Notes under the pieces: model-generated
The model's input: only the letters and a program-made list of their open reading frames with translations
What the model was told of the DNA's origin: nothing
Databases searched by the model: none
Shown here: positions 1 to 6,545 of the stretch, in pieces
Position numbering within the stretch: position 1 is the stretch's first letter
How the letters are laid out: each line of letters begins with the position of its first letter
DNA from: JANNGZ01 sp031404155
GTDB taxonomy: Bacteria > Pseudomonadota > Gammaproteobacteria > Burkholderiales > Burkholderiaceae_C
Length of the DNA stretch: 17,118 nt
Assembly: GCA_031404155.1 (NCBI GenBank)
Contig: JANNGZ010000240.1
Span: 1 to 17,118 of the forward strand
Reading direction: 5' to 3'
Made by a program: the position numbers and the translations under genes

Positions 1-84
1 CCCGAAGGCCTGCGCAGCTGGCTCAAGCCCGAGATCGACAAGTGGGGCGTGTTGATCCGCGCCGCCGGCAGCTACGCCGACTGA
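1..84 (+). CDS. C-terminal fragment of a Bug/TctC-type solute-binding receptor
   Basis: The reading frame is open from the left edge and ends in TGA at 82-84, giving 27 residues that end ...KWGVLIRAAGSYAD. The pattern of an acidic residue, a KW pair, a hydrophobic stretch and an AG near the terminus matches the C-terminus of Bug-family (TctC-like) periplasmic receptors, which bind carboxylates for tripartite tricarboxylate transporters and are greatly expanded in Burkholderiales. Only the tail is visible, so ligand and signal peptide cannot be judged. The family call rests on this short motif and could be wrong. It is probably the gene before the decarboxylase-family enzyme, but a structured spacer of about 120 bp lies between them, so co-transcription is uncertain. 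Confidence 0.6.
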   Translation, partial: PEGLRSWLKPEIDKWGVLIRAAGSYAD

Positions 85-190
85 CTGACAACCCCCACGC
101 TTGTCGCTTCGCGCCTGCGCTGCCCCCGAGGGGGCGCAGCCCGCCTTGGGGCGGCCCGGCGCCGGGCTGAGCCGGCGCTTGCGGCTCACG
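85..190. repeat. GC-rich intergenic element with four successive inverted repeats
   Basis: The spacer after the receptor stop holds consecutive potential hairpins: GCCCCC/GGGGGC at 122-127 and 130-135 (two-base loop GA), CCGCC/GGCGG at 141-145 and 150-154, the perfect 14-bp palindrome GCCCGGCGCCGGGC at 154-167, and TGAGCCG/CGGCTCA at 168-174 and 182-188. From memory, elements of very similar wording are common between genes in Comamonadaceae-like genomes; that part was not checked here. It may act as terminator or attenuator for the receptor gene. It has no T-tract, so a standard intrinsic terminator is not shown. Confidence 0.6.
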
Positions 191-194
191 CTTT

Positions 195-201
195 GAAGGA
201 G
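195..201 (+). promoter_or_regulatory. Ribosome binding site GAAGGAG, sets the ATG at 208
   Basis: GAAGGAG at 195-201 is a near-perfect Shine-Dalgarno sequence six bases before ATG 208. It overlaps an in-frame TTG at 193, which is therefore not the start. Confidence 0.85.
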
Positions 202-207
202 TCAACG

Positions 208-585
208 ATGGACCAGGACCTGTTCGACAAGGGTTTGAAAACCCGCCGCGAAGTGCTCGGCGCCGAGTATGTGGATGCGGCGCTGAAAAACGCCGATGCG
301 TTCAACATGCCGATCCAGGAGTTCGTCACCCAGTACTGCTGGGGCGACGTGTGGAACCGGCCCGGGCTGGACCGCAAGACCCGCAGCCTGATCAACCTGG
401 CGATGCTCACCGCGCTGAACAGGCCGCACGAGTTGAAGCTCCATCTGCGCGGCGCGATCAACAACGGCCTGAACAAGGAGCAGATCAGCGAGGTTTTTTT
501 GCAGTCCGCGATCTACTGCGGCGTGCCGGCGGCGATCGACAGCTTCCGCAGCGCCAAGGAAGTGTTCAAGGAGATGGGGCTCTAG
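208..585 (+). CDS. Carboxymuconolactone decarboxylase family protein
   Basis: A 125-residue protein of normal length for single-domain carboxymuconolactone decarboxylase (CMD) proteins, small all-helical cytoplasmic enzymes related to PcaC. PcaC decarboxylates 4-carboxymuconolactone in the protocatechuate branch of the beta-ketoadipate pathway. Visible signatures are the N-terminal GLKTRREVLG segment, the helix LDRKTRSLINLAMLTAL, the NRPHELKLHLRGAINNG segment with its conserved histidines, and the C-terminal SAIYCGVPAAIDSF motif, equivalent to the family Y-x-G-x-P-A. The CxxC pair of the AhpD peroxidase branch is absent, so a decarboxylase-like rather than peroxidase role is favoured. The start is ATG 208, fixed by a strong ribosome binding site. 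The gene follows a probable carboxylate receptor, which fits catabolism of aromatic or organic acids. The exact substrate cannot be read from the sequence, so the symbol pcaC is withheld. The convergent signalling gene ends 51 bp downstream. Confidence 0.88.
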   Translation: MDQDLFDKGLKTRREVLGAEYVDAALKNADAFNMPIQEFVTQYCWGDVWNRPGLDRKTRSLINLAMLTALNRPHELKLHLRGAINNGLNKEQISEVFLQSAIYCGVPAAIDSFRSAKEVFKEMGL

Positions 586-598
586 GATGCGCTCGCGG

Positions 599-619
599 GG
601 CGCGCGTCAGCGCCGCGCC
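599..619. terminator. Possible bidirectional terminator hairpin between convergent genes
   Basis: GGCGCG at 599-604 pairs with CGCGCC at 614-619 around a nine-base loop, inside the 51-bp gap between the convergent CMD and GGDEF/EAL genes. Position favours a terminator. There is no T-tract on either strand, so the call is weak. Confidence 0.3.
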
Positions 620-636
620 TGGCAGGCAGTGGGCCT

Positions 637-2886
637 TCAGTTGCGGGCCAGAACCGCGGGCGCGTCGTCGCCCGCGGCGCCGCCCGCCGCCTTCGCGATC
701 CACGGCGCCTTGCGCGGCAGCACGGTCTGCTGCAGCCAGGCCAGCAGGCCGTCCGGCGACATGGCCGGGCTGAACAGGTAGCCCTGCATCACGCCGCAGC
801 CCAGGCGGTGCAGCACTTCCATCTGGCGCAGGTTCTCGACCCCTTCGGCCACCACACGCAGCCCGAGCGAGCGCGCCAGCGCGATGATCGCGGCGATCAC
901 AGCGGAGCTCTGCGGCGTGATGCCGAGGTCGCGCACGAAGCTGCGGTCGATCTTCACTTCAGAGATCGGCAGCGTCGTCAGGTAGGCCAGCGACGAGTAG
1001 CCGGTGCCGAAGTCGTCGATCGAGATCTGCACCCCGATTTCGTTGAGCCGGTGCAGCGCGGGGATCACGTTCTGCAGGTCCTTCATCAGGCCGGTTTCGG
1101 TGATCTCGAGCTGAATGCAGCGGTGCGGCACGCCGTACTGGCTCACCGCCTGGTGAATATGCTGAACCAGGTCGGTTCGTTCGAAAAGCCGGTTCGGCAG
1201 GTTCACGGCGATCGAATCGTCGAAGCCGAAGCTCTGCTGCCACACCTGGGCCTGGCGCGCCGCTTCGCGCAGCGCCCATTCGGACAGCGGCACGATCAGC
1301 CCGGTTTCTTCGGCCAAGGGGATGAAATCCGCCGGCGGCACCAGCGTGTCGCCCCGCTGCCAGCGCATCAGGGCCTCGACACCGACCATCCTGGCGGCAC
1401 GCACATCCACCTTGGGCTGGTAGTGCAACACCAGTTCGTTGCGCTCGATGGCCTTGTGCAGGGCGCTTTCGAGTTCGAGCTTCTCGCGCCCGCGCCCGGC
1501 CAGCATCGGGCTGTAGACGGTGGACGCGTCGCGCCCCTGCGACTTCACCGAGTACATGGCCACGTCGGCGTTGCGCATCAAGTCGGCGCCGGTGTCGCCG
1601 TCGCGCGGAAACAGCGCGATGCCCACGCTGGCGGTGACGAAACACTCCTGCCCGGCGACGAAGGTCGGCTCGCGCATAGCCTCCAGGATGCGCGCGGCGA
1701 CACGTTCGGCATCGCGCTCGTCGGCGACCTCGGGCAGCAGGGCGACAAACTCGTCTCCACCGAGCCGGCCGACGGCTTCGAGCGTGCGGTGCGAACGTGA
1801 GCCCGCCACTTCGAGCGCGCCTTCGAGGAACTGGTCGCTGTGGCGCACGCAGCCGCGCAGGCGGCGCGAGACCTCCATCAACAATTCGTCCCCGGCGGCA
1901 TGCCCGAGCGTGTCGTTGATGACCTTGAAGCGGTCCAGGTCGATCAGCAGCAGAGCGGCGTGGTGGCCGAGGCGGCGTGCGGTGTCCAGCGCACGCTCGG
2001 TGCGCCAGATCAGCTGGCGCCGGTTGGGCAGGCCGGTGAGCGCGTCGAAGTTGGCCAGGTGGCGAATCTTGTCCTCGGCCGTGCGGCGGTCGGTCACGTC
2101 CTGCACGATGCCGGTGTAGCCGGTGGTCTGGCCGTGTTCGTTGAACTCGGGTTCGGCTTCGACATGCACGATGCGCCGGCGCCCGTCCATCAGCGTCACC
2201 GGCACGTCGGTGGCCAGCACCGCGTTGTGCGCGGTGACCTCGTGCAGCATGCGCAGCAGGCCGCCGCGGTCTGCGGTCGGCACCATGCGCAGCAGGGCGC
2301 GCAGGCCCACCGCCTCGTGCGGGCCGTGGCCGAAGACACGCAGGCCCTCGGGCGACAGGAACAGGGCGCCGCGCGAGCCCGATTCGCCCTGGCGCCGCCA
2401 ATCAAAGCTGCCCATGCGGGCCAGGTCCTGCGCCCGGGCCAGCTTGGTGCGGCTGCGCTCGAGTTCCTGGCGCGTGCGCGACGCCCGCAGCAGGTAGCGC
2501 AGGCGCCCGGCCAGCAGGCTCCACTGGGTGCATTTGACGAAGAAGTCGGTGGCACCCGCCTGGTACGCGCGGGTGATCGAGGCGTCGTCGTCCAGGCCGG
2601 TCAGCATCAGCACCGGCGTGGTTTCGAAGCCAGCCCGGGCACGCAGGCGGATGCAGGTCTGGAAGCCGTCCATGCCGGGCATCAGGGCATCGAGCACGAT
2701 CACGTCGGGTGTCCAGTCGGCCAGCATGCCTAGGGCCTGCGCGCCGCTGGCGGCTTCGGTGATCGTGAAGCCGCGCTCGCTGAGCGCCACCGAGGTCAGC
2801 AGCAGGTTGACGTCGTCGTCATCGACGAGAAGCACCTTCGGCCGTTCGCTCGAATCGTCGTCTGCAAAGGCGTGTTGCAGCGTCAT
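637..2886 (-). CDS. Response regulator with PAS, GGDEF and EAL domains (c-di-GMP turnover)
   Basis: A 749-residue cytoplasmic signalling protein without membrane segments. Domain order: REC receiver about 16-135 with acidic cluster D22-D25, phosphoacceptor D66 (DVIVLDALMPG) and K118; PAS/PAC about 155-268 (ends GYTGIVQDVTDRR); GGDEF diguanylate cyclase about 275-455 with intact GGDEF 376-380; EAL phosphodiesterase about 470-720. The EAL domain keeps the usual catalytic set: E504 (EAL), N562, E594, D624-D625 (DDFGTGY), K645 and E681 (EGVE). Both activities therefore look possible. The inhibitory I-site is weak (R367-x-x-E370 instead of RxxD), and about 20 residues appear inserted just before GGDEF. 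The start is an ATG at 2884-2886 immediately before the receiver; no strong ribosome binding site is visible. It lies 96 bp downstream of an Hpt gene on the same strand, so the receiver is a likely target of that phosphotransfer protein. The neighbouring EPS genes suggest control of matrix production, which is inference. Confidence 0.93.
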   Translation of the reverse strand: MTLQHAFADDDSSERPKVLLVDDDDVNLLLTSVALSERGFTITEAASGAQALGMLADWTPDVIVLDALMPGMDGFQTCIRLRARAGFETTPVLMLTGLDDDASITRAYQAGATDFFVKCTQWSLLAGRLRYLLRASRTRQELERSRTKLARAQDLARMGSFDWRRQGESGSRGALFLSPEGLRVFGHGPHEAVGLRALLRMVPTADRGGLLRMLHEVTAHNAVLATDVPVTLMDGRRRIVHVEAEPEFNEHGQTTGYTGIVQDVTDRRTAEDKIRHLANFDALTGLPNRRQLIWRTERALDTARRLGHHAALLLIDLDRFKVINDTLGHAAGDELLMEVSRRLRGCVRHSDQFLEGALEVAGSRSHRTLEAVGRLGGDEFVALLPEVADERDAERVAARILEAMREPTFVAGQECFVTASVGIALFPRDGDTGADLMRNADVAMYSVKSQGRDASTVYSPMLAGRGREKLELESALHKAIERNELVLHYQPKVDVRAARMVGVEALMRWQRGDTLVPPADFIPLAEETGLIVPLSEWALREAARQAQVWQQSFGFDDSIAVNLPNRLFERTDLVQHIHQAVSQYGVPHRCIQLEITETGLMKDLQNVIPALHRLNEIGVQISIDDFGTGYSSLAYLTTLPISEVKIDRSFVRDLGITPQSSAVIAAIIALARSLGLRVVAEGVENLRQMEVLHRLGCGVMQGYLFSPAMSPDGLLAWLQQTVLPRKAPWIAKAAGGAAGDDAPAVLARN

Positions 2887-2982
2887 GGGAGCGACCGACC
2901 TGCCGGGCGCAAGGCCGCGGTGCAGCCGCCGGGCGGGACCGCTGTGGCACAGCCTGGCTTTGCCGGTGTGGGCTTGGGCACC

Positions 2983-3477
2983 TCAGACCTCTCGAAAGGC
3001 TTGCAAGGCGCCGAGCAGCCGCCTGGCCTCGGACACCATGGCGTCCAGCAGCGGCTCGAGGCCGTCGCTGCGCTGGTCGCGGGCACGGCTCTCGATTTCG
3101 ACGCACAGGCGCGACAGCTCGAGCGCCCCCACACTCGCGGCCGAGGATTTCAGGGTGTGCGCCACATGCCGGTATGCCGCCATGTCTGCCCCCTTGCGGG
3201 CCTCGCCCAGTTGCGCCAGCAAGCGGGTCAAGGAAGCGTCGAACGTGGACAGGATGCGCGCCAGCAGGCCGCTGCTGCCGCTCGGGTCGAGTTGCCGCAA
3301 TTGCGCAAGCGCCGCCGGGTCGAGCACCTGCTCGAGCGTCGCCGGGGCGCAAGCCGGGCTCGCCAACGGCCCGCGTGCGCCGAGGGCGACGCCGCTGTCA
3401 CGATCGGAGGACGATGGGTCGAAGGGTCTGCTGAGCATCTTGCGCAAGGGGCGGTGTGGAATCGGCTCTTGTTTCAC
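2983..3477 (-). CDS. Hpt domain phosphotransfer protein
   Basis: A protein of up to 164 residues with a variable, Pro/Ser-rich N-terminus and a C-terminal Hpt four-helix domain (about 50-160). The signature YRHVAHTLKSSAASVGALEL places the phosphorylatable histidine at H107, followed by the usual K110 and small residues. Hpt proteins relay phosphate between receiver domains of hybrid kinases and response regulators. No kinase domain is present here, so the donor kinase must be encoded elsewhere. The longest form starts at GTG 3475-3477. An ATG at 3436-3438 (residue 14) is an equally possible start, and neither has a convincing ribosome binding site. The REC-PAS-GGDEF-EAL gene follows on the same strand after 96 bp, so the two probably form a phosphorelay output module. 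The start is uncertain; the domain call is firm. Confidence 0.88.
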   Translation of the reverse strand: MKQEPIPHRPLRKMLSRPFDPSSSDRDSGVALGARGPLASPACAPATLEQVLDPAALAQLRQLDPSGSSGLLARILSTFDASLTRLLAQLGEARKGADMAAYRHVAHTLKSSAASVGALELSRLCVEIESRARDQRSDGLEPLLDAMVSEARRLLGALQAFREV

Positions 3478-3600
3478 GGAGTCTTGATCGGTGCCCCGTT
3501 GAATTCGGCATCGAAGCTTCGGGGCAGGATTCGTGGACCGGTGGACCGACGCTCCGCACCTTCGCCCGGGGTAATTCGCGCGGCTACAGGGGTCCGTCGC

Positions 3601-3834
3601 TCAAGGCGCCGCACCGCCCCGCGGCAGCTCGATTTCTCTCGCCCCGAGGATGTGGTCGGCCGGCGCAGCCGTCAAGACTGTGACGATGCCGCTGCCGTGA
3701 ACCACGCCCGAATCCGGCGCGCATCGTAGGCAATCACCCGGGCGCAGCACTCGAAGGCGGCACTTCTTCGCGATCCGGCCCTCGCGGCGAGGCGAGGTGT
3801 GGCGGCGCGGGTCAGGCACGCCCCGCCCCCACAT
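3601..3834 (-). CDS. Possible small protein or remnant with DUF2917-like pattern
   Basis: This minus-strand frame encodes about 77 residues from ATG 3832-3834, ending LTAAPADHILGAREIELPRGG plus three residues. The run LRVLRPGDCLRCAPDSG, then a short strand, then VTVLTAAPADHILGAREIELPRGG resembles, by eye, the small beta-rich DUF2917 proteins of betaproteobacteria (pattern: L-x-P-G-x-x-L-R, then V-x-x-T, then D-H-x-L-x-x-x-E, then L-P-x-G). Third-position GC over the matching part is roughly 75%, below the neighbouring real genes. No ribosome binding site supports the ATG, and the N-terminal 25 residues look non-coding. It may be a decayed gene, a short gene with a non-ATG start, or chance. 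Its stop lies 123 bp before the Hpt start on the same strand. Confidence 0.25.
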   Translation of the reverse strand: MWGRGVPDPRRHTSPRREGRIAKKCRLRVLRPGDCLRCAPDSGVVHGSGIVTVLTAAPADHILGAREIELPRGGAAP

Positions 3835-3956
3835 TTGGATGCCGGGTGTCCACAGCCGCGGGCGCCTGTCGGTGCAGGCGCGAAGAGGCCGCCCATCGCC
3901 TGGAGCTGGCCTGGTATTCCCTCTCCCGAAACGCGCGGCAGCCGGCCGCGGCGTCT

Positions 3957-3977
3957 CCCCCCTGTTCTCGGGGGGGG
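3957..3977. repeat. C6/G8 inverted repeat with homopolymer G tract
   Basis: Six C at 3957-3962 and eight G at 3970-3977 flank the loop TGTTCTC, giving a strong potential stem about 60 bases before the sugar transferase start. Homopolymeric G tracts are prone to slippage. A regulatory role is unproven. Confidence 0.4.
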
Positions 3978-4025
3978 CGTGACGCGCGCACGCTTCGGGG
4001 ACACACAATCGGTTGCACAAGAGTG

Positions 4026-4031
4026 TGGAGG
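4026..4031 (+). promoter_or_regulatory. Ribosome binding site TGGAGG, sets the TTG start at 4038
   Basis: TGGAGG at 4026-4031 lies six bases before TTG 4038-4040. It is the only well-placed Shine-Dalgarno near the expected N-terminus of the sugar transferase and supports the rare TTG start. Confidence 0.75.
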
Positions 4032-4037
4032 CTCGAA

Positions 4038-5438
4038 TTGAGCGATATCAGTGTGTTCCATCACCACGTGTCGATGTCGACATTCGTGGCGCTATTGGCC
4101 GACACGCTGCTGTGTTTCTTCGCGGCGCCGTTTGTGGTGGCGGCAGTGTGGGATGGCTCGCTGACCGACAGCGTCGTGCTGAGCAATTCGTACGACGCCT
4201 GGTGGACCGCGGGAAGTTATGCCATCGCAATGCCGCTGCTGTTCTCGGCCGTGGGGCTCTACCGCCGCAGCTCGGTGCCGGTGAGCCGGATGACGATCGG
4301 CACGCGCATCCTGCTCGCGCTGCCGGTGGGTGCCTTGATCACCTACGTGATGCTGCAATCCTTCGAGCAGGAGATGTCGACACCGATGCGCGTGGCTACG
4401 GCACTCGCCTACGTGCTGATCGGCCTGGCGGCGGTGCGCCTCACGCTCTACCTGATGCAAAAGGTCGTCGGCCAACCCCGGGTGCTGATCGTCGGCGTCG
4501 GCAGCGAGGCACTCGCGGTGGCACGCGACCTGGAGTCGATCAAACGGGTCGTGGTGGGCCATGTGCCCACCACGTCGCAGCCGGCGGTGATCGCGTCCCG
4601 CCACAAGGTTTTTTCTGCGGACGAGTCGATCGAAGAAATCGTCAAGCGCTACCGTGTCTCCGAGATCATCGTTGCCGCGCAGGAGCAGCGCGGCGGCGAG
4701 ATCGACATGGACGCCCTGCTGGCGTGCCGCATCAGCGGCGTGCCGGTAATCGACCTGGCGGCGTTCTACGAACGTGTGCGCGCAGAGGTTCCTGTGGACA
4801 CGCTGAAGGCGAGCTGGCTGATCTACGGCAGCGGCTTCGTGCAGGGCCGTATCCGGCGCATCGTGAAGCGCGCCTTCGACATCGTCTCGTCGAGCGTCCT
4901 GCTCACGATCGCTGCGCCGATCATGTTGCTCGCCGTCCTCGCGATCCGCCTGGAAAGCCGCGGGGCGATTATTTACCGCCAGGAGCGGGTGGGCTTCCTG
5001 GGGCGCAAGTTCATGTGCCTGAAATTCCGCAGCATGTGCGTGGATGCCGAGGCCGACGGCGTGGCGCGCTGGGCGGTGCAGAACGACGCGCGCATCACCC
5101 GTGTGGGCGCCTTCATGCGCAAGACGCGCATCGACGAATTGCCGCAGCTTTTCAGCGTGCTGCGCGGCGAGATGAGCATGGTCGGCCCGCGGCCGGAGCG
5201 GCCCTCCTTCGTAGCCCGGCTGCGCGAAGAGATCCCGTACTACGAGCTGCGCCACAGCGTCAAACCCGGCCTCACCGGCTGGGCTCAGATCCGTTACCGC
5301 TACGGTGCCTCGGTCAACGACTCGCGCCGCAAGCAGCAGTTCGACCTCTACTACGTAAAGAACAACTCGCTGTTCCTTGATGTGCTGGTGCTGATCGAGA
5401 CGGTCACCGTGGTGCTGTTCCGCGAGGGTGCGAACTAG
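4038..5438 (+). CDS. XrtA/PEP-CTERM-type polyprenyl-phosphate sugar transferase (TIGR03013/EpsB type)
   Basis: A 466-residue inner-membrane enzyme expected to transfer a sugar-1-phosphate from a nucleotide sugar to undecaprenyl phosphate, the first step of repeat-unit assembly. The N-terminal third holds several hydrophobic helices (about 15-40, 60-75, 88-105, 120-140). It is followed by a Rossmann-like segment (QPRVLIVGVGSEA, about 147-158) and a further helix about 283-303. The C-terminal bacterial sugar transferase domain (about 276-466) has the KFRSM box 329-333, NDARITRVG, the catalytic D366-E367 pair (RIDELPQLF), and GPRPERP 383-389. The length and the N-terminal SDISVFHHHVS opening resemble the TIGR03013 group of XrtA EPS loci. 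The open frame runs further upstream, but TTG 4038 with a GGAGG site gives the family-typical N-terminus. The gene points toward the end of the large minus-strand EPS run and is transcribed separately, 62 bp from the convergent deacetylase. Confidence 0.92.
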   Translation: MSDISVFHHHVSMSTFVALLADTLLCFFAAPFVVAAVWDGSLTDSVVLSNSYDAWWTAGSYAIAMPLLFSAVGLYRRSSVPVSRMTIGTRILLALPVGALITYVMLQSFEQEMSTPMRVATALAYVLIGLAAVRLTLYLMQKVVGQPRVLIVGVGSEALAVARDLESIKRVVVGHVPTTSQPAVIASRHKVFSADESIEEIVKRYRVSEIIVAAQEQRGGEIDMDALLACRISGVPVIDLAAFYERVRAEVPVDTLKASWLIYGSGFVQGRIRRIVKRAFDIVSSSVLLTIAAPIMLLAVLAIRLESRGAIIYRQERVGFLGRKFMCLKFRSMCVDAEADGVARWAVQNDARITRVGAFMRKTRIDELPQLFSVLRGEMSMVGPRPERPSFVARLREEIPYYELRHSVKPGLTGWAQIRYRYGASVNDSRRKQQFDLYYVKNNSLFLDVLVLIETVTVVLFREGAN

Positions 5439-5446
5439 ATTGATCC

Positions 5447-5472
5447 GGGGCGGTGCGAGCGGCAGACGCCCC
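5447..5472. terminator. Possible terminator hairpin between convergent EPS genes
   Basis: GGGGCG at 5447-5452 pairs with CGCCCC at 5467-5472, with an inner TGC/GCA pairing at 5454-5456 and 5462-5464. It lies in the 63-bp gap where the sugar transferase and deacetylase genes converge. No T-tract follows on either strand, so only its position argues for termination. Confidence 0.3.
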
Positions 5473-5501
5473 CAGCCGTCCCCCGCTCGGCCGCGACTGG
5501 T

Positions 5502-6545
5502 TCAACGCGCCGACCAGCCGTAAGCGAAGAGCGCAGGCAGCGCGAGCATCGCCGCAAAGCGCTCGCGCGTGACATAACGCTCCACCGCCAGACGGCGGAT
5601 GCGCATCGGGTCGAGCCGGGCCGCCGGGTTGGGCCCCGCGTGATAGACGAAGGCGTAGCGGTAACCCGCCTCGCGCGCCGCGGCCACCACACGTTCGTCG
5701 TAGGCCTGGCGCCCACCCACCGGATACGCCAGCGCGAGGGCAGGCTTGCCGGTGTGCCGCTCGACCGCCGCCTTGGAGTCGACCAGTTCGCGGCGCAGCG
5801 CCGTCAGGTCGGTGATGTTCGCGAGCACTGCATGGCTGACCCCATGCGAACCGATTTCGATGCCGGCGTCCGACAGCGCGCGCACCTCCGGCCAGGTCAT
5901 CGGGCGGTCGAGCGTTGACGCAGTGTCGGGCATGGGCGCGTGCAACTGCGCGCGCAGCGCGGCCAGATCCGCGAGGCGCTGTTCGTCGGGCATGCGCTTG
6001 AGCCGCTTGAGCAATTCGTTCGCACCCGCACGACGGGATGCAGGCTCCACGCCCAGCACCACGGTGCCGCCGGCGCAGGCCACGCGGCGCGCCGTCGAGT
6101 GCAGGACATCGTGTACCAGTTGGTCGTACCAGAAGGTGCCGCCGCGGCCCATGTAGCCGGTGGCGACGAAGACCAGCGCCGGCACGCCGTGGCGGCGCAG
6201 GATCGGCAGCGCAACATCATGGTTGTCGCGGTAACCGTCGTCGAAGGTGATCACAAGCGCGCGCCTCGGCAGCGGCCGCCCTGCGTCGGCCAATGCCGCC
6301 AGGTCGCGGCAGGTCAGCACCTCGTGGTGCCGTGCCACATACCGCACCTGCCAGTCGAACTCTTCCTCCCAGGCACTCACCAGTTCCAGGTCGAACCCGA
6401 AGGCGTCTTCGCGGGTCCGGGGCAGCACCCGGTGGTAGGCCAGCACCCGCAAATCGTGATGCAGGCGCGAACCGATCGTGGCGGCGAGTCGGCCCAGGCC
6501 GGTACGCACCAGCCAGGCCGCGGCAAGGTCTCGTGACGGCCTCAC
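5502..6545 (-). CDS. Polysaccharide deacetylase family protein (NodB domain)
   Basis: A 347-residue protein with a NodB-type carbohydrate esterase 4 domain, expected to remove N- or O-acetyl groups from the exopolysaccharide. The usual motifs are present: TFDDGY 100-105 (general base and metal-binding aspartates), SHGVSH 233-238 (metal-binding histidines), and YPVGG 274-278 as the motif 3 equivalent. An opening LRVLAYHRVLP (32-42) is typical of the branch found in EPS clusters. An extra segment of about 80 residues (140-225) sits between motifs 1 and 2. There is no clear signal peptide, so the site of action is uncertain. The start is GTG 6543-6545, overlapping the preceding stop in a GTGA arrangement, which implies translational coupling to the 403-residue protein. 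It is the last gene of the minus-strand run. It lacks an obvious match to the shorter XrtA-locus deacetylase with a DUF3473 tail. Confidence 0.9.
   Translation of the reverse strand: MRPSRDLAAAWLVRTGLGRLAATIGSRLHHDLRVLAYHRVLPRTREDAFGFDLELVSAWEEEFDWQVRYVARHHEVLTCRDLAALADAGRPLPRRALVITFDDGYRDNHDVALPILRRHGVPALVFVATGYMGRGGTFWYDQLVHDVLHSTARRVACAGGTVVLGVEPASRRAGANELLKRLKRMPDEQRLADLAALRAQLHAPMPDTASTLDRPMTWPEVRALSDAGIEIGSHGVSHAVLANITDLTALRRELVDSKAAVERHTGKPALALAYPVGGRQAYDERVVAAAREAGYRYAFVYHAGPNPAARLDPMRIRRLAVERYVTRERFAAMLALPALFAYGWSAR

Larger units (their letters stand above)
3478..4037. other. 560-bp intergenic region between divergent Hpt and sugar transferase genes
   Basis: This gap must carry the promoters of the Hpt/GGDEF-EAL unit (leftward) and the sugar transferase (rightward). 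I found no convincing sigma-70 or sigma-54 pair; the best rightward candidate, GTGACG 3979-3984 with CACAAT 4004-4009, has a 19-base spacer and is poor. Visible structures are a 7-bp inverted repeat TGCCCCG/CGGGGCA at 3492-3498 and 3520-3526, the palindrome CGAAGCTTCG at 3512-3521, and a C6/G8 hairpin at 3957-3977. A low-confidence small coding frame lies on the minus strand at 3601-3834. Other frames here look non-coding. Confidence 0.6.

Noticed and set aside
494..500. Seven-T tract in the CMD gene as a slippage or frameshift site.
   Set aside because: The frame is intact across it (Glu-Val-Phe-Leu-Gln, the conserved helix), and nothing suggests programmed frameshifting.
808..2733. Long plus-strand open frames (808-1800 and 1840-2733) opposite the GGDEF/EAL gene.
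   Set aside because: They are rich in His, Gln, Ala and Arg with no recognisable domain, as expected for antisense frames of a high-GC gene. The minus-strand frame has complete catalytic motifs.
3998..4020. Possible sigma-54 promoter at the TTGCA near 4012, because EPS loci of this type are often under sigma-54 control.
   Set aside because: The -24 GG is missing at the required distance (AC is found there), so the GG-N10-GC rule fails.
4092..5255. 387-codon minus-strand frame opposite the sugar transferase.
   Set aside because: It is His/Arg/Asp-rich with no motif, and the plus strand encodes an intact sugar transferase with its catalytic DE pair.
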